Below are positions 19,919 to 29,470 of a DNA stretch of 64,000 nt, one piece after another; position 1 is the stretch's first letter, and every line of letters starts with the position of its first letter. The notes beneath the pieces are model-generated. The model made no database searches, was not told the origin of the DNA, and was given only the letters and a program-made list of their open reading frames with translations. The DNA is from Flavobacterium sp. CG_23.5 (GTDB lineage Bacteria; Bacteroidota; Bacteroidia; Flavobacteriales; Flavobacteriaceae): assembly GCF_017875765.1 (NCBI RefSeq), contig NZ_JAGGNA010000001.1, positions 1,557,501-1,621,500 on the forward strand. The letters run 5' to 3'. The translations under genes and the position numbers were made by a program.

Positions 19919-21130
19919 TTAATTATACTCCATTAAAACATTCTTTAAGCACTTTTTAAAATTGGCATCACTAAAATAATCTTTAAACGGCTGCACTGAC
20001 TCATTAGAATATAATCTATCTAGAATAAGTGCTTCTAATTTTAATTGAACATCACTTATATCCCACATATTGGCAATAAAAATTGGATTCTTTATAATTT
20101 GTCTTAACTCGCTTCGCTCTGGAGAAACAACAAAAACAGATTTTGAAAACGAAGCTAGAAGAGGTGCTTTGCCAACCAATGTATTGCTATAGATGGGACC
20201 ATTTTCTAGAATTATATTAATGTCCGCTTCATACATTTGTTCATAGCAGGAGTTGGAAAAATTTAAGGAATCCATAATAATAATGTTTTGGCATTCTTTA
20301 TATTTAGTACTCAATTGAGTAAAATTAGACGTTTTTACACGTAAGGCAAATTCTGTGTTTTCTTTTATGGAATCATTTTTAAAAACTAATGCCTGATAAG
20401 CATCTAACACGACTTCAATATCGCGGCCAAACATCAAACCTCCTTGATAGGATAAGGTGACTTTTCTATTTTTTTTCAAAACTTTTGTCGTATCTGATAA
20501 TTCAAAAACAGTGGAACAAAATTGATGAGGCAATGTGTAAAATTTTTTTCTAGATCCATACAGAAAACTCATGTCCTCTGACAAATACTGGGATGGGCTC
20601 ATGCAAACTCGTGCTTGTGACACTACTTTATGCATTTCTTTTAATCTAAATAGTTCCATATTAGTTAAAGTGCATTTCGCTCCTGCGTACCAAAACGAAG
20701 GATAGGGGTCATGAAAATTAATAATTGCTTTTTTTAGTATAGGTAAATCTTTAGCCCCCAATACCGTTTCGAAATTTAGACCAGAACTTCGAATAAAAAC
20801 ATGGTCATAAGATTCGTGATTTACTTTTGAAATGTGGACGCCATACGACTTATGCACGAATCGATCATACAAAGAAATATTAAAAAGTCGCCAAGAAAAT
20901 CGATTCAACCATTTAGTAATAAAAGGAGGTTTCAAATTGATTATATGAGTTTCGATTGAATTTATAGGTAATAAATCTAGACGATCTTCACTAGGATGAT
21001 TTTTTAAATACAATACATCAATGATGGACTCCGGATACGCTAGTCGCAATTTTGCTACAAAGGAGCGGGAAACAATCCCTTCACTTGTACCCGATACCCG
21101 CATATCTTGTGCTATAACCAGAAATTTCAT
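19919..21130 (-). CDS. Diverged GT-B glycosyltransferase
   Basis: A 403-aa protein with GT-B features but weak family signatures. It opens KFLVIAQDMRVSGTSEGIVS, has IINFHDPYPSFWYAGAK in the N-terminal domain, VTLSYQGGLMFGRDIEVVLD at the start of the C-terminal Rossmann domain, and EADINIILENGPIYSNTLVG at the donor face. The E-x7-E motif is not clear. It follows the acyltransferase gene and precedes a GT-A gene by 6 bp, so a role in this glycan is likely; the exact family is uncertain. Confidence 0.65.
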   Translation of the reverse strand: MKFLVIAQDMRVSGTSEGIVSRSFVAKLRLAYPESIIDVLYLKNHPSEDRLDLLPINSIETHIINLKPPFITKWLNRFSWRLFNISLYDRFVHKSYGVHISKVNHESYDHVFIRSSGLNFETVLGAKDLPILKKAIINFHDPYPSFWYAGAKCTLTNMELFRLKEMHKVVSQARVCMSPSQYLSEDMSFLYGSRKKFYTLPHQFCSTVFELSDTTKVLKKNRKVTLSYQGGLMFGRDIEVVLDAYQALVFKNDSIKENTEFALRVKTSNFTQLSTKYKECQNIIIMDSLNFSNSCYEQMYEADINIILENGPIYSNTLVGKAPLLASFSKSVFVVSPERSELRQIIKNPIFIANMWDISDVQLKLEALILDRLYSNESVQPFKDYFSDANFKKCLKNVLMEYN

Positions 21131-21210
21131 TTAAAATTTTATTATCATTTGATATACAAACATATTATCACTATTCAATGTCTTAAAGCTATGTATCAAA
21201 ACTTTAAACT

Positions 21211-22260
21211 CTATTTTATTTTTTCTTTTAACCTCAATATTGGTTTCTCCACTATAATCCAAGAGAGATAGCTAATCCCAATAATGAAGCTCGTTTGAAT
21301 AATAAATTCTAAATATGAAAATTTATTAATTGATGCGGGCGTAACCCAACTCATTTTTTGAAGTCCCCAAACCCAATATTTGGGAACTATATTATGATAC
21401 AAATATATCCCATAACTTATAATTCCAATAAAATTTAAAACTTTATTACCGAGTATATAAGTGACCAAAGTATTTTTAGTACTATACCTACAGGATCCAA
21501 TAATCGTTACTGCCAATAATGATATAGCCAAACGTTCCGAAAAATAAGGTATTGCAGCAACCGTATTATGTATGCAAACCAACAACACCAATGGAAGGAA
21601 AATAAGTTTCGAAATTTTAACAAATAGTATTTCATAATCCGGCCTAATTATTTCGACATAGGCAAGTAAAGCACCGATACCAAACGCATTAACACAGGAT
21701 ATTGTTAGGATATTTCCCAATCCATTATAGAGAAAAGGAGCGCAAGTTCCTACAATAATAAGTAATTCTATCAATAATAATATTCGCTTTTTGAAAACAA
21801 ACAATAACAACAACGGCCAAAATATATAAAACTGTTCTTCGACCGAAAGTGACCAAAGGTGAGCTAATGAACCAAACCATCTATTTTCATTATAATTTAA
21901 ATGGTTGGCACCGTAAAACACATACCACAAAATATTTTCTCTAAATTGATTTCCAATTATGCCACCCGTTAAATACATAAATAGCAATAACAAATAATAA
22001 ATAGGAAAAATCCTTAAACATCTTCGAATGAAAAATCTTTTAAGTATTTTCAAATGTGGTATGCGATTCTCCTTATTACTAATTTGAAATAAAAGGCTAC
22101 GAGAAATTAAAAAACCACTCAACACAAAAAAAAAATCAACACCATAATTTCCCAAAGGAAAAACATGAACAATATGTCCTACAGGAAAGCGATGAGAAAG
22201 AATTACAAGAAAAACTGCAATGGCACGAATTCCATTTAATCCTGGTATATATTTAATCAT
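21211..22260 (-). CDS. Acyltransferase-3 family membrane O-acyltransferase
   Basis: A 349-aa protein with about ten TM helices, family Acyl_transf_3 (OafA/ExoZ-like). GLNGIRAIAVFLVILSHRFP holds the conserved Arg and catalytic His in TM1. VDFFFVLSGFLISRSLL and HLWSLSVEEQFYIFWPLL are the other diagnostic blocks. It lacks a C-terminal SGNH domain, as many polysaccharide-locus members do. It O-acetylates or otherwise acylates glycan residues at the membrane. This is the second, independent acylation route in the cluster next to the MBOAT pair. Confidence 0.92.
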   Translation of the reverse strand: MIKYIPGLNGIRAIAVFLVILSHRFPVGHIVHVFPLGNYGVDFFFVLSGFLISRSLLFQISNKENRIPHLKILKRFFIRRCLRIFPIYYLLLLFMYLTGGIIGNQFRENILWYVFYGANHLNYNENRWFGSLAHLWSLSVEEQFYIFWPLLLLFVFKKRILLLIELLIIVGTCAPFLYNGLGNILTISCVNAFGIGALLAYVEIIRPDYEILFVKISKLIFLPLVLLVCIHNTVAAIPYFSERLAISLLAVTIIGSCRYSTKNTLVTYILGNKVLNFIGIISYGIYLYHNIVPKYWVWGLQKMSWVTPASINKFSYLEFIIQTSFIIGISYLSWIIVEKPILRLKEKIK

Positions 22261-22308
22261 ATTTGATTTTCATATTATATATTCTTTACAGAAGCTTTCT
22301 TGAAATTT

Positions 22309-23241
22309 TTATTTTCTCTTTTTTTTCCATTTTATATAAATATTGTAAAAATACAATCGAAGCGGTAATTGGAAATAAAAAAATTCCCATCTCCACTTTT
22401 CCAATGTTGATAATTGCAAACAAGACAGTATTCTGGGAAATAATTTATACTCTTTGTAGTCTAAAGCTATTTGAATAAAATAACGAATTATTTCATTAGA
22501 TAACAATTTCCTCTTTCTTAAATTATCAACTACTAATTCTATGGCATCTGCATAAGAAACAAGACTTGCTGATTTTCGATTACCAAAATCTCCTGTAATA
22601 GACTCCTCATGTTTCCTACCAAAATACAGTGCCTTATTAATTGAGATTCCTTTATTTACTGACGTAATTATTCTAGCATATACTTCCCATTCTTCTGCGT
22701 ATTTTAAATGCTCTGTATATCGATGTTGAATATAACACTCTTTTGTCCACATTACTGCACAAGAATTGAACTGTAATTCATTTTTTAATATTTTATTAAT
22801 ATCTCTCTTGTCAATAAAAAAAGAGGTGTATTCTCTTGAATAGTCAAAATTATAGTCAAAATTTCCCCAAAAAACATCTCGAATATATCTACAAAAAGAA
22901 ATATCTTTATCAGACAATTCCTTCACACATAGTTCTAAATTTTGAGGATGTGCAATATCATCATCATCAAAGAAAATAATATAATCCCCTTTGGCTAAAT
23001 CCAATCCGTAATTTCTACTCCCAGGTAATCCTTTTTGATAATACTCTGTTCGTTTTAAGTACTGAAACCGATGGTCTTCTTTTAAAATAGGTTCTAAAAG
23101 TTGTGCTGTGTTATCAATTCCACCGTCATCTATTATGAGACATTCCCAATCTAAAAAAGTTTGATTCTGTATTGATTGTAAAGATTCAAGGATATATTCT
23201 GCTCTATTGTAAGTGGCAAGAATTATAGAAACTGTTGGCAT
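22309..23241 (-). CDS. GT2-family glycosyltransferase
   Basis: A 310-aa GT-A enzyme. VSIILATYNRAEYILESLQS, CLIIDDGGIDNTAQL and the metal motif FFDDDDIAHP (residues about 90-99) define the catalytic domain. The C-terminal roughly 100 residues end in a very basic tail (KWKKKRK), which fits peripheral membrane binding. It starts 2 bp after the preceding GT2, in a run of four GT2 genes (22.3-26.1 kb). Confidence 0.88.
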   Translation of the reverse strand: MPTVSIILATYNRAEYILESLQSIQNQTFLDWECLIIDDGGIDNTAQLLEPILKEDHRFQYLKRTEYYQKGLPGSRNYGLDLAKGDYIIFFDDDDIAHPQNLELCVKELSDKDISFCRYIRDVFWGNFDYNFDYSREYTSFFIDKRDINKILKNELQFNSCAVMWTKECYIQHRYTEHLKYAEEWEVYARIITSVNKGISINKALYFGRKHEESITGDFGNRKSASLVSYADAIELVVDNLRKRKLLSNEIIRYFIQIALDYKEYKLFPRILSCLQLSTLEKWRWEFFYFQLPLRLYFYNIYIKWKKKRK

Positions 23242-23243
23242 CG

Positions 23244-24275
23244 TTATTTTTTAAAAAAAGAATATTTAATTAAGGTTTTAATCGCTTTTCTATCTAAAAA
23301 CAAACCGTACTGTTTTATTATATAAATGGACTTAGAAAAATTACTTTTCACTCCTGAATCTGCTGTCATTATTTCAATTATTTTTTCTAAAAATAATTTT
23401 TCAATTAAAGTTTTATTTTGGAAATTAATATTCTTAGAGAGATTCTCTTTGAACAAGTCAATTGTACTTTCATTTTCAACTATCCATTCAAATGGAATTT
23501 TTTGATAGTTTAAAGATTTTGCTAAAAAGTCCATCATTACCACATAATCCTTTTCTAAAAAAAGTCTAGAAAAAGCCTCATACATTTTAACTACATTCTC
23601 ATTCCAGAGTTGTTTTTTCTCATCATTAAATGCAATTTGATGCGTCAAACTTGTATCATGTTTTCTATACCTATATAGTTTTTCTCTAAATTGATAAAAA
23701 CGACTATGTGCAACTGCTCTTAACCAAAAATCATAATCTTCAACTAAAAAACAATTTTCGTCATACCCTTTGTTTCTTTCAAAAACTTCTTTCTTATATA
23801 AAAAACAGTTACCAATGTAATTTCTGAATATTGTGTTTTCAAAATTAAGAAAATTAAAATCTCTACACTTTTCTCCTGCTTCATCAATGACAATCATATT
23901 ACTATAGACAACATCAACTCTTTTATCAAATAATGCTTCTAGCATAAACTCAATCGCATCCGACTCATAAATATTATCATCACTAGTCCAAGAAAAAAAA
24001 TCACCTATTGCTGCATAATGCCCAATATTTAATGCAGCTGGTAAGTTCTTTTTGTCATCATTAATAATAAGTTTAACCCTACTGTCTAGAGATGCATATT
24101 TATTTGTGATTGCTAAGGTATTATCAATCGAATGCTCATATACAATAATTAATTCAATGTTTTTGTAAGATTGATTTAAGCAACTCTCAATAGATTGCGC
24201 CAAAAATTTTCCCCCATTATAAACAGGAAGAATAATTGATACAAGAGGATTGTATTTTATTCTATGTTCTTGCAT
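23244..24275 (-). CDS. GT2-family glycosyltransferase
   Basis: A 343-aa GT-A protein. VSIILPVYNGGKFLAQSIES is canonical and SWTSDDNIYE is the DXD block, with FLVEDYDFWLRAV as the acceptor/base region. The usual nucleotide-binding DDGS after the second beta-strand is replaced by YEHSIDNT, a notable variation. Its first 14 bases overlap the end of the next upstream GT2. Specificity unknown. Confidence 0.86.
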   Translation of the reverse strand: MQEHRIKYNPLVSIILPVYNGGKFLAQSIESCLNQSYKNIELIIVYEHSIDNTLAITNKYASLDSRVKLIINDDKKNLPAALNIGHYAAIGDFFSWTSDDNIYESDAIEFMLEALFDKRVDVVYSNMIVIDEAGEKCRDFNFLNFENTIFRNYIGNCFLYKKEVFERNKGYDENCFLVEDYDFWLRAVAHSRFYQFREKLYRYRKHDTSLTHQIAFNDEKKQLWNENVVKMYEAFSRLFLEKDYVVMMDFLAKSLNYQKIPFEWIVENESTIDLFKENLSKNINFQNKTLIEKLFLEKIIEIMTADSGVKSNFSKSIYIIKQYGLFLDRKAIKTLIKYSFFKK

Positions 24276-25215
24276 ATTTCATTATATTATATCCTTTTTT
24301 AAAATGGTTTCCTAAAAATACTGCTATAAAGAAAGCAATCGCCTTGCTTACAGAATGGTATTTAGAAATTAGTTTGAAAGCCTCTTTTTCATAAGGAGGT
24401 TTTACTCTTGCAATTGCTAAATCAAAAGAAATTCTCATATAACCAGCTAAAAACCAACGAATTAACACTTTATTATCATAGACTACCAAATCATTTGCAG
24501 TTTGATATTTTATATTAGCCACTATTGATTGGTATTCAATATCATTTTGTTTATTTATAAAAGAGATGGATTCATTATGCATTCTTCTATGCGTTAAAAT
24601 TTGATTTACATAATCTCCTTTGACTTCATTCTGCAATACTTTTATAAAAAAATTATATTCATCACCATCGACAATATTTTCATTAAATTTTATTGAATTA
24701 ACAATTTCACGCTTACCTAAGAAGTCGTCTGTTATCCAACCAATTCTTATTTGCGCAAGGTTTTCAGCAGTTATACTCTCTTTAGTTCGATCAAAAGAAT
24801 AGGGTTTGTCTAAAAGTGCATTCGTATCATGATCAAAATTTACAGTATCTGTAACTACAAAATCCAATTTCATTTCAGTTAATACTTGACAGGCAATTTC
24901 TAAATGATTGCAAAGCATTATATCATCACTATCAAACCATTTAATCAATTGAGCTGTTGATTTTGTGAATCCAAAATTTCTGCATGCATTCGCTCCTTTT
25001 TTTAATTCGTTGGGTCTTCTAAAGGCTTTAAAACGCACATCTTTTTTTTGGTATTCTTCCATGACCTCAAAAGAAGCGTCGGAGCTATGATCATCTACAA
25101 GAATACATTCCCAATCCGTAAAAGATTGCTCAATGATACTGTCTAAAGTATAGGATAGCAAATGCTGCCTATTATAAACTGGGATAATAACCGAAATTTT
25201 AGGAACTGTGAACAT
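24262..25215 (-). CDS. GT2-family glycosyltransferase
   Basis: A 317-aa GT-A glycosyltransferase: ISVIIPVYNRQHLLSYTLDS, CILVDDHSSDASFEVM and KWFDSDDIMLCNH (S-D-D metal motif). Residues 200-317 form a helical C-terminal part without recognisable TM span. The start overlaps the upstream GT2 stop by 17 bp and the gene overlaps the following GT2 by 14 bp, arguing for tight translational coupling across the set. Confidence 0.87.
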   Translation of the reverse strand: MFTVPKISVIIPVYNRQHLLSYTLDSIIEQSFTDWECILVDDHSSDASFEVMEEYQKKDVRFKAFRRPNELKKGANACRNFGFTKSTAQLIKWFDSDDIMLCNHLEIACQVLTEMKLDFVVTDTVNFDHDTNALLDKPYSFDRTKESITAENLAQIRIGWITDDFLGKREIVNSIKFNENIVDGDEYNFFIKVLQNEVKGDYVNQILTHRRMHNESISFINKQNDIEYQSIVANIKYQTANDLVVYDNKVLIRWFLAGYMRISFDLAIARVKPPYEKEAFKLISKYHSVSKAIAFFIAVFLGNHFKKGYNIMKYART

Positions 25216-26140
25216 TTTTATTTAAATGGATTAAAAGTCGTCTAGCAAATTTTAAGGATTGGACAAAATATAAATTAATAAATAACAATGTAAAAACACT
25301 AACAAAAAAACTAAAATTTACTTTATTTATCTTGTAAATAAATTGCTCATAAACGAGTAAGAGTTCTTTACGTTGAAGACGCTTAAATTTATAAATATGT
25401 ATAAAAATAAGAAAGTTATAAAATGCTAAAGAAGCTTGGTTTTTTTCTTTTATCTTAAAATCACTTCTGGAAATATTTTCCTCGCTCAGTCTAAAATACA
25501 CTTGAGCTGTATTAATAGAATAGATATATTTAAATTCCGAAAACTCAAGCCATGCTCGATCATCTGAATGCCAAGCCAAGGCATAATTAAAAAAACCATA
25601 TTGCTCATAAGTACTCTTTTTAAATACATATTCAGACAATGAACTTCGTGTTGCATTTGTTATTCTTCTAAAGAAAAAATCTGTCGAACTTTCGACTATC
25701 GGATGATCATAAACATTGGAAATTTCACCGTTACTTTCATTAACACATGTAGCATAACGAATTACTTTAATATTTAAATTTTCGGCTACTTGAACATTTT
25801 TATAAAATTCTTCAATATGATTGTAACTAATATAATCATCATCACAAAGTACCATAACCCATTCTTCATCACAGGACAAAGCAATACAACGATCCCATTG
25901 TTTCACAAGTGATATACTACCTAAATTATCCTCAAATTTACAGTAGCTGAAATTAATTTTTTCTTCATACTTTACTAATAAAGACATAGGATTCTGTGGA
26001 CTATTATCATCTCCAATATAAACCTTAAAACGCTTATCTGTCTGATTTGCTAATGATTCTAAGGTCTTTTCAAAAAAAGTGATTTTGTAATAAGGAATAA
26101 CTATCGCAATTATAATTTCTTTTTTCTCATTTATTCCCAT
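25199..26140 (-). CDS. GT2-family glycosyltransferase
   Basis: A 313-aa GT-A protein: IAIVIPYYKITFFEKTLESL, KVYIGDDNSPQNPMSLL, and the metal motif VMVLCDDDYISY around residue 98. The C-terminus includes a hydrophobic stretch (FFVSVFTLLFINLYFVQSL) that may be a membrane anchor. It belongs to the family often annotated as UDP-Glc/Gal transferases of LPS O-antigen, but donor use cannot be read here. Confidence 0.85.
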   Translation of the reverse strand: MGINEKKEIIIAIVIPYYKITFFEKTLESLANQTDKRFKVYIGDDNSPQNPMSLLVKYEEKINFSYCKFEDNLGSISLVKQWDRCIALSCDEEWVMVLCDDDYISYNHIEEFYKNVQVAENLNIKVIRYATCVNESNGEISNVYDHPIVESSTDFFFRRITNATRSSLSEYVFKKSTYEQYGFFNYALAWHSDDRAWLEFSEFKYIYSINTAQVYFRLSEENISRSDFKIKEKNQASLAFYNFLIFIHIYKFKRLQRKELLLVYEQFIYKINKVNFSFFVSVFTLLFINLYFVQSLKFARRLLIHLNKNVHSS

Positions 26141-26155
26141 AGTACAAGATAATAT

Positions 26156-27301
26156 CTATATTTCGGCAATGTGTTTAAATATTTTTTCAGCCATTATTTC
26201 TGATGTATAAGTGGAAAAATTCACTTTATTTAGTTCTCCATCTTTTTTTCTCAATACATCATCGTTGTAATACAAAAGCAGTTTTTCAGCCATAGCAACA
26301 CAATCCAAATAAGGCACTACAAAACCACCGCCATTATTAATTACTTCGGAAGTCCCTGTTGCTTTTTCAAAACAAATAATAGGCACTCCCATTTTTCCCA
26401 CTTCGATGCAGACCAGTGGAAAAGGATCTTCGCGTGAAGTCATCAAAAAAACATCAAATTGCTCAAAATAAGTTTCTGGCTTAACTTGTTCTCCAACAAA
26501 AAACACAACTTCTTTGAGGTTGGCCTTTTCCAAATCTGCCTCAATATTTAATCTTTGCAAGTACGAAATATAACCTACCCAAGTAAAACGAATTTTTAGA
26601 TCTGGGTATTCTTTTTTAATAAATAGGGCTACTTGAATAAATAAATCATAACCTTTTCTAAAATTTACTTGTCCTGAAGCACCAATTTCAAATATGCTAT
26701 CACCATCAATCAATGAGGAGAAACTTGTAGACTTTTGCGAAACTTTATCCGAAAATGCATAAACTAAATGGTTCTTTGAAGGATCAATATTCCACCTTAA
26801 ATTTAAGTTTTGCATTACTAAATTCGACACTGAGATAAACTGATCAATTAGTGGTATATGTTTTTCAAAACTGGGTAAATACTCCTTTATTGTAGTATTT
26901 AATTCGTGTATATGAGCAATTAATTTAGGACTATTTTTACTGCTCTTTTTAATGGCTGTTGCAAAAACAACAGAAGCAATTGTATTTGCATAAATAATAT
27001 CATAATTTTTTTTAGCAATATTTTTTATAAAAGCTTCATTCCTACTTCCTTTTCTTAAAACTTTTCTTCTAATGTAAGAATACAGTTTAGGTATGAAGCC
27101 TATTTTTAGACTTGCATCAGCATAATTATAAATATTGCTTGTAAATTCAGTAAAATCTTGTTCTAAATCTCCACCCTCTAAAAAAACAACATCAATTTTC
27201 AAGTTTTTACGCTCCGTTTTCAACCATTTAAGAAGTAACAGTAAAACGTAGGGCGCACCTGTTCTGGATGCGGTATTAGATATAAACAATATTCTTTTCA
27301 A
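26156..27301 (-). CDS. GT4-family glycosyltransferase
   Basis: A 381-aa GT-B retaining transferase. The N-terminus LFISNTASRTGAPYVLLLLL is the Gly-loop/acceptor side. C-terminal LMTSREDPFPLVCIEVGKMG contains the E-x7-E motif with Asp-Pro at the usual E/G position, a known GT4 variant. GASGQVNFRKGYDLFIQVA is the linker to the donor domain. Overlaps the upstream GT4 by 4 bp. Confidence 0.88.
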   Translation of the reverse strand: MKRILFISNTASRTGAPYVLLLLLKWLKTERKNLKIDVVFLEGGDLEQDFTEFTSNIYNYADASLKIGFIPKLYSYIRRKVLRKGSRNEAFIKNIAKKNYDIIYANTIASVVFATAIKKSSKNSPKLIAHIHELNTTIKEYLPSFEKHIPLIDQFISVSNLVMQNLNLRWNIDPSKNHLVYAFSDKVSQKSTSFSSLIDGDSIFEIGASGQVNFRKGYDLFIQVALFIKKEYPDLKIRFTWVGYISYLQRLNIEADLEKANLKEVVFFVGEQVKPETYFEQFDVFLMTSREDPFPLVCIEVGKMGVPIICFEKATGTSEVINNGGGFVVPYLDCVAMAEKLLLYYNDDVLRKKDGELNKVNFSTYTSEIMAEKIFKHIAEI

Positions 27302-28446
27302 TTTATTAGACTTTGTAACTTTTCAGAAAAGTCAATTAACGGATCTTTTTTAATTATATCGTATAAATGTTTTCTAGATATTATGCCCATTTCAATCCAA
27401 TTTTTTCTATTTTCCCATGCTTCGTCTAAAGTAATATTAATTAAGGATACAGTTGGAGCATCTATCAAAAAACCAGTTTCATTTTGTTTAATAAGCCTTG
27501 CAGCATCACCTACTTTTGTACTTATTATCATTCGCCCAAAAGACATGGCTTCTAACATGGCCAAAGACTGCCCTTCCATTCTAGATAACATAATACAAGC
27601 AACATTTTTTTTCCAAATTTTATTGTTATCCGATTCATACCCTTTTAAATTGACAATATTATCTAAATCATAAAGCGTAATTAAATTTTTTAATTGAATT
27701 TCATTAGCACCAGTTCCATAGAAGTTAAAACAAATATTACGAAATCTCCATTTATCTTGTGCAAGTGCTTTGAGAAGCAACTCCTGTCCTTTGTGAAATG
27801 TAGTTAAAGTTGCTACACAGGCCACATGGTAAACTTGCTGCTGATCTGGCGCAACATAATTCTGTTTATAAAAAAAAGGGTTATTTATTTTTAATGTATT
27901 GTTTAACAATAGCCCAAACTGCAATTCGATCTTCTCTAAATTGTCATCGGATAAATAACAAACGGCTTTCGCATGAACATACGCCTCACTTAATTGCAAA
28001 ATACTAGTATCGTCTAAATATCGCAAATCTGTCACTAACTGGACAATAATTACGTAGGGGACTCTTCTAGTACGCAAGTAATCCGTGTATTGTCTTAACT
28101 TGCCATCGGAATGATTCCCTAATGAAATAACCACTAATTCAAATGATTTTATGTCATAAACAACTTCTAAATCATTTAATTGTTTCGTTTTTTTTAAACC
28201 AAACTTGCTCTTTATTTTTTCTACAAACTGTTGTTTAAAAGTTAAAGATTCAACAATAGGCTTATAACAAATTTTCACTCCACATTCTTCTAAATTTTGC
28301 ATTTGCTTTGGTGTATTACTCCATTTTTTCACTAATGCCACTACTTGATACTTTTCCGAAAGTTTTTGTGCAACTTCGGTCCATAATACTTCACTACCTC
28401 CCCAAGGCACATGGTCGTTTAATGATGTGAATAGTATCTTTTTCAA
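27298..28446 (-). CDS. GT4-family glycosyltransferase
   Basis: A 382-aa GT-B transferase. LNDHVPWGGSEVLWTEVAQK is the N-terminal Gly-rich loop. The C-terminal domain has ACVATLTTFHKGQELLLKAL and MLSRMEGQSLAMLEAMSFGR (E-x7-E). It overlaps genes on both sides by 4 bp (28443-28446 and 27298-27301), showing tight coupling in a GT2-GT4-GT4 set. Sugar not predictable. Confidence 0.88.
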   Translation of the reverse strand: MKKILFTSLNDHVPWGGSEVLWTEVAQKLSEKYQVVALVKKWSNTPKQMQNLEECGVKICYKPIVESLTFKQQFVEKIKSKFGLKKTKQLNDLEVVYDIKSFELVVISLGNHSDGKLRQYTDYLRTRRVPYVIIVQLVTDLRYLDDTSILQLSEAYVHAKAVCYLSDDNLEKIELQFGLLLNNTLKINNPFFYKQNYVAPDQQQVYHVACVATLTTFHKGQELLLKALAQDKWRFRNICFNFYGTGANEIQLKNLITLYDLDNIVNLKGYESDNNKIWKKNVACIMLSRMEGQSLAMLEAMSFGRMIISTKVGDAARLIKQNETGFLIDAPTVSLINITLDEAWENRKNWIEMGIISRKHLYDIIKKDPLIDFSEKLQSLIN

Positions 28447-29330
28447 AATTTTGATTTTAATTTTAGAATGAATAAAGTAAACCGATACATTAAATATTTA
28501 AAAATATTATTTTTTTTATAAAAATCAATTAAATGCACAAGTGTCATTTTCTTTTTTAAATATATATCCACTTTGTATTCCTTATCAAAAAGCAAATACT
28601 TTTCTATTTTTTTTATAAAATCTAAATGCTGAATACTTGTTTTAATTATCTCCCTACTGTTTTTCAAATATTTACCATGTACTCCATCAGCATGCAACCT
28701 GTAAACACCCATAACATCAGAGAGAATCATAGCTTTTTTATTGCTGTTTTTTAACACAGTCAAAACTAACCCTAAATCTCCATAAGGCAGCTCATTAAAC
28801 CACTTTGGTATAGATTTAAAAAAATTAGCTCTAAAAACCATAGAACAAGTTGCTGTTTTATTTTCTAATATATAATCCTCGATACTTAAAATTTTATTCA
28901 CGTGATATCCCGGAATAATTTTCGTTATCTCCTCATTTAAAAAATTTTGCTGTTCGACATTATGAAAGCAAATACCATAGCCTTCATTTACCTCTAGAAA
29001 ATCAACTTGTTTCTGCAATTTTAAAGGATCGGTCCAATAATCATCACCGTCAAAATAAGCAATATATTTTGATTTTGGAGTTTGAAGTAAATTCGACCAA
29101 TTTTTAGCTGGACCGACATTTTTTCTCTGTAAAATTAATGTTATGAAATCGGGATACTTATTCTTGTATTCCAGAATAATCTCTCTTGTTCTATCAGTTG
29201 AACAATCCTCAGCAATAATTAATTCCCAATCAAAATTTACTTTTTGCATTAAAACACCTTCGATTGCTTGACGAATATAGTTTTCATGATTATATGTAAT
29301 TAAACATACTGATAGCAATGGTGTATTCAT
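28443..29330 (-). CDS. GT2-family glycosyltransferase (paralogue of the next gene upstream)
   Basis: A 295-aa GT-A protein. PLLSVCLITYNHENYIRQAI, WELIIAEDCSTDRTREI and the metal block AYFDGDDYWTDPLK define the catalytic half. Its first about 113 residues are roughly 82% identical (about 20 mismatches counted by eye) to the GT2 at 29471-30457, while the C-terminal half diverges sharply. This indicates tandem duplication followed by change or exchange of the acceptor-binding half. A 140-bp non-coding gap separates the copies. Confidence 0.9.
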   Translation of the reverse strand: MNTPLLSVCLITYNHENYIRQAIEGVLMQKVNFDWELIIAEDCSTDRTREIILEYKNKYPDFITLILQRKNVGPAKNWSNLLQTPKSKYIAYFDGDDYWTDPLKLQKQVDFLEVNEGYGICFHNVEQQNFLNEEITKIIPGYHVNKILSIEDYILENKTATCSMVFRANFFKSIPKWFNELPYGDLGLVLTVLKNSNKKAMILSDVMGVYRLHADGVHGKYLKNSREIIKTSIQHLDFIKKIEKYLLFDKEYKVDIYLKKKMTLVHLIDFYKKNNIFKYLMYRFTLFILKLKSKF

Positions 29331-29470
29331 TGTTTACTTTATTTTGTGTTTATGTTAAGAATTTAGAATAAATTACATCTTAAGCTTAACTACTGTGTTT
29401 CGATTACAACCTAAATACTTTTATTTGAAACAAATTAATTTGATGCTGAGTAAAAAAAGAAAGAGTACCT

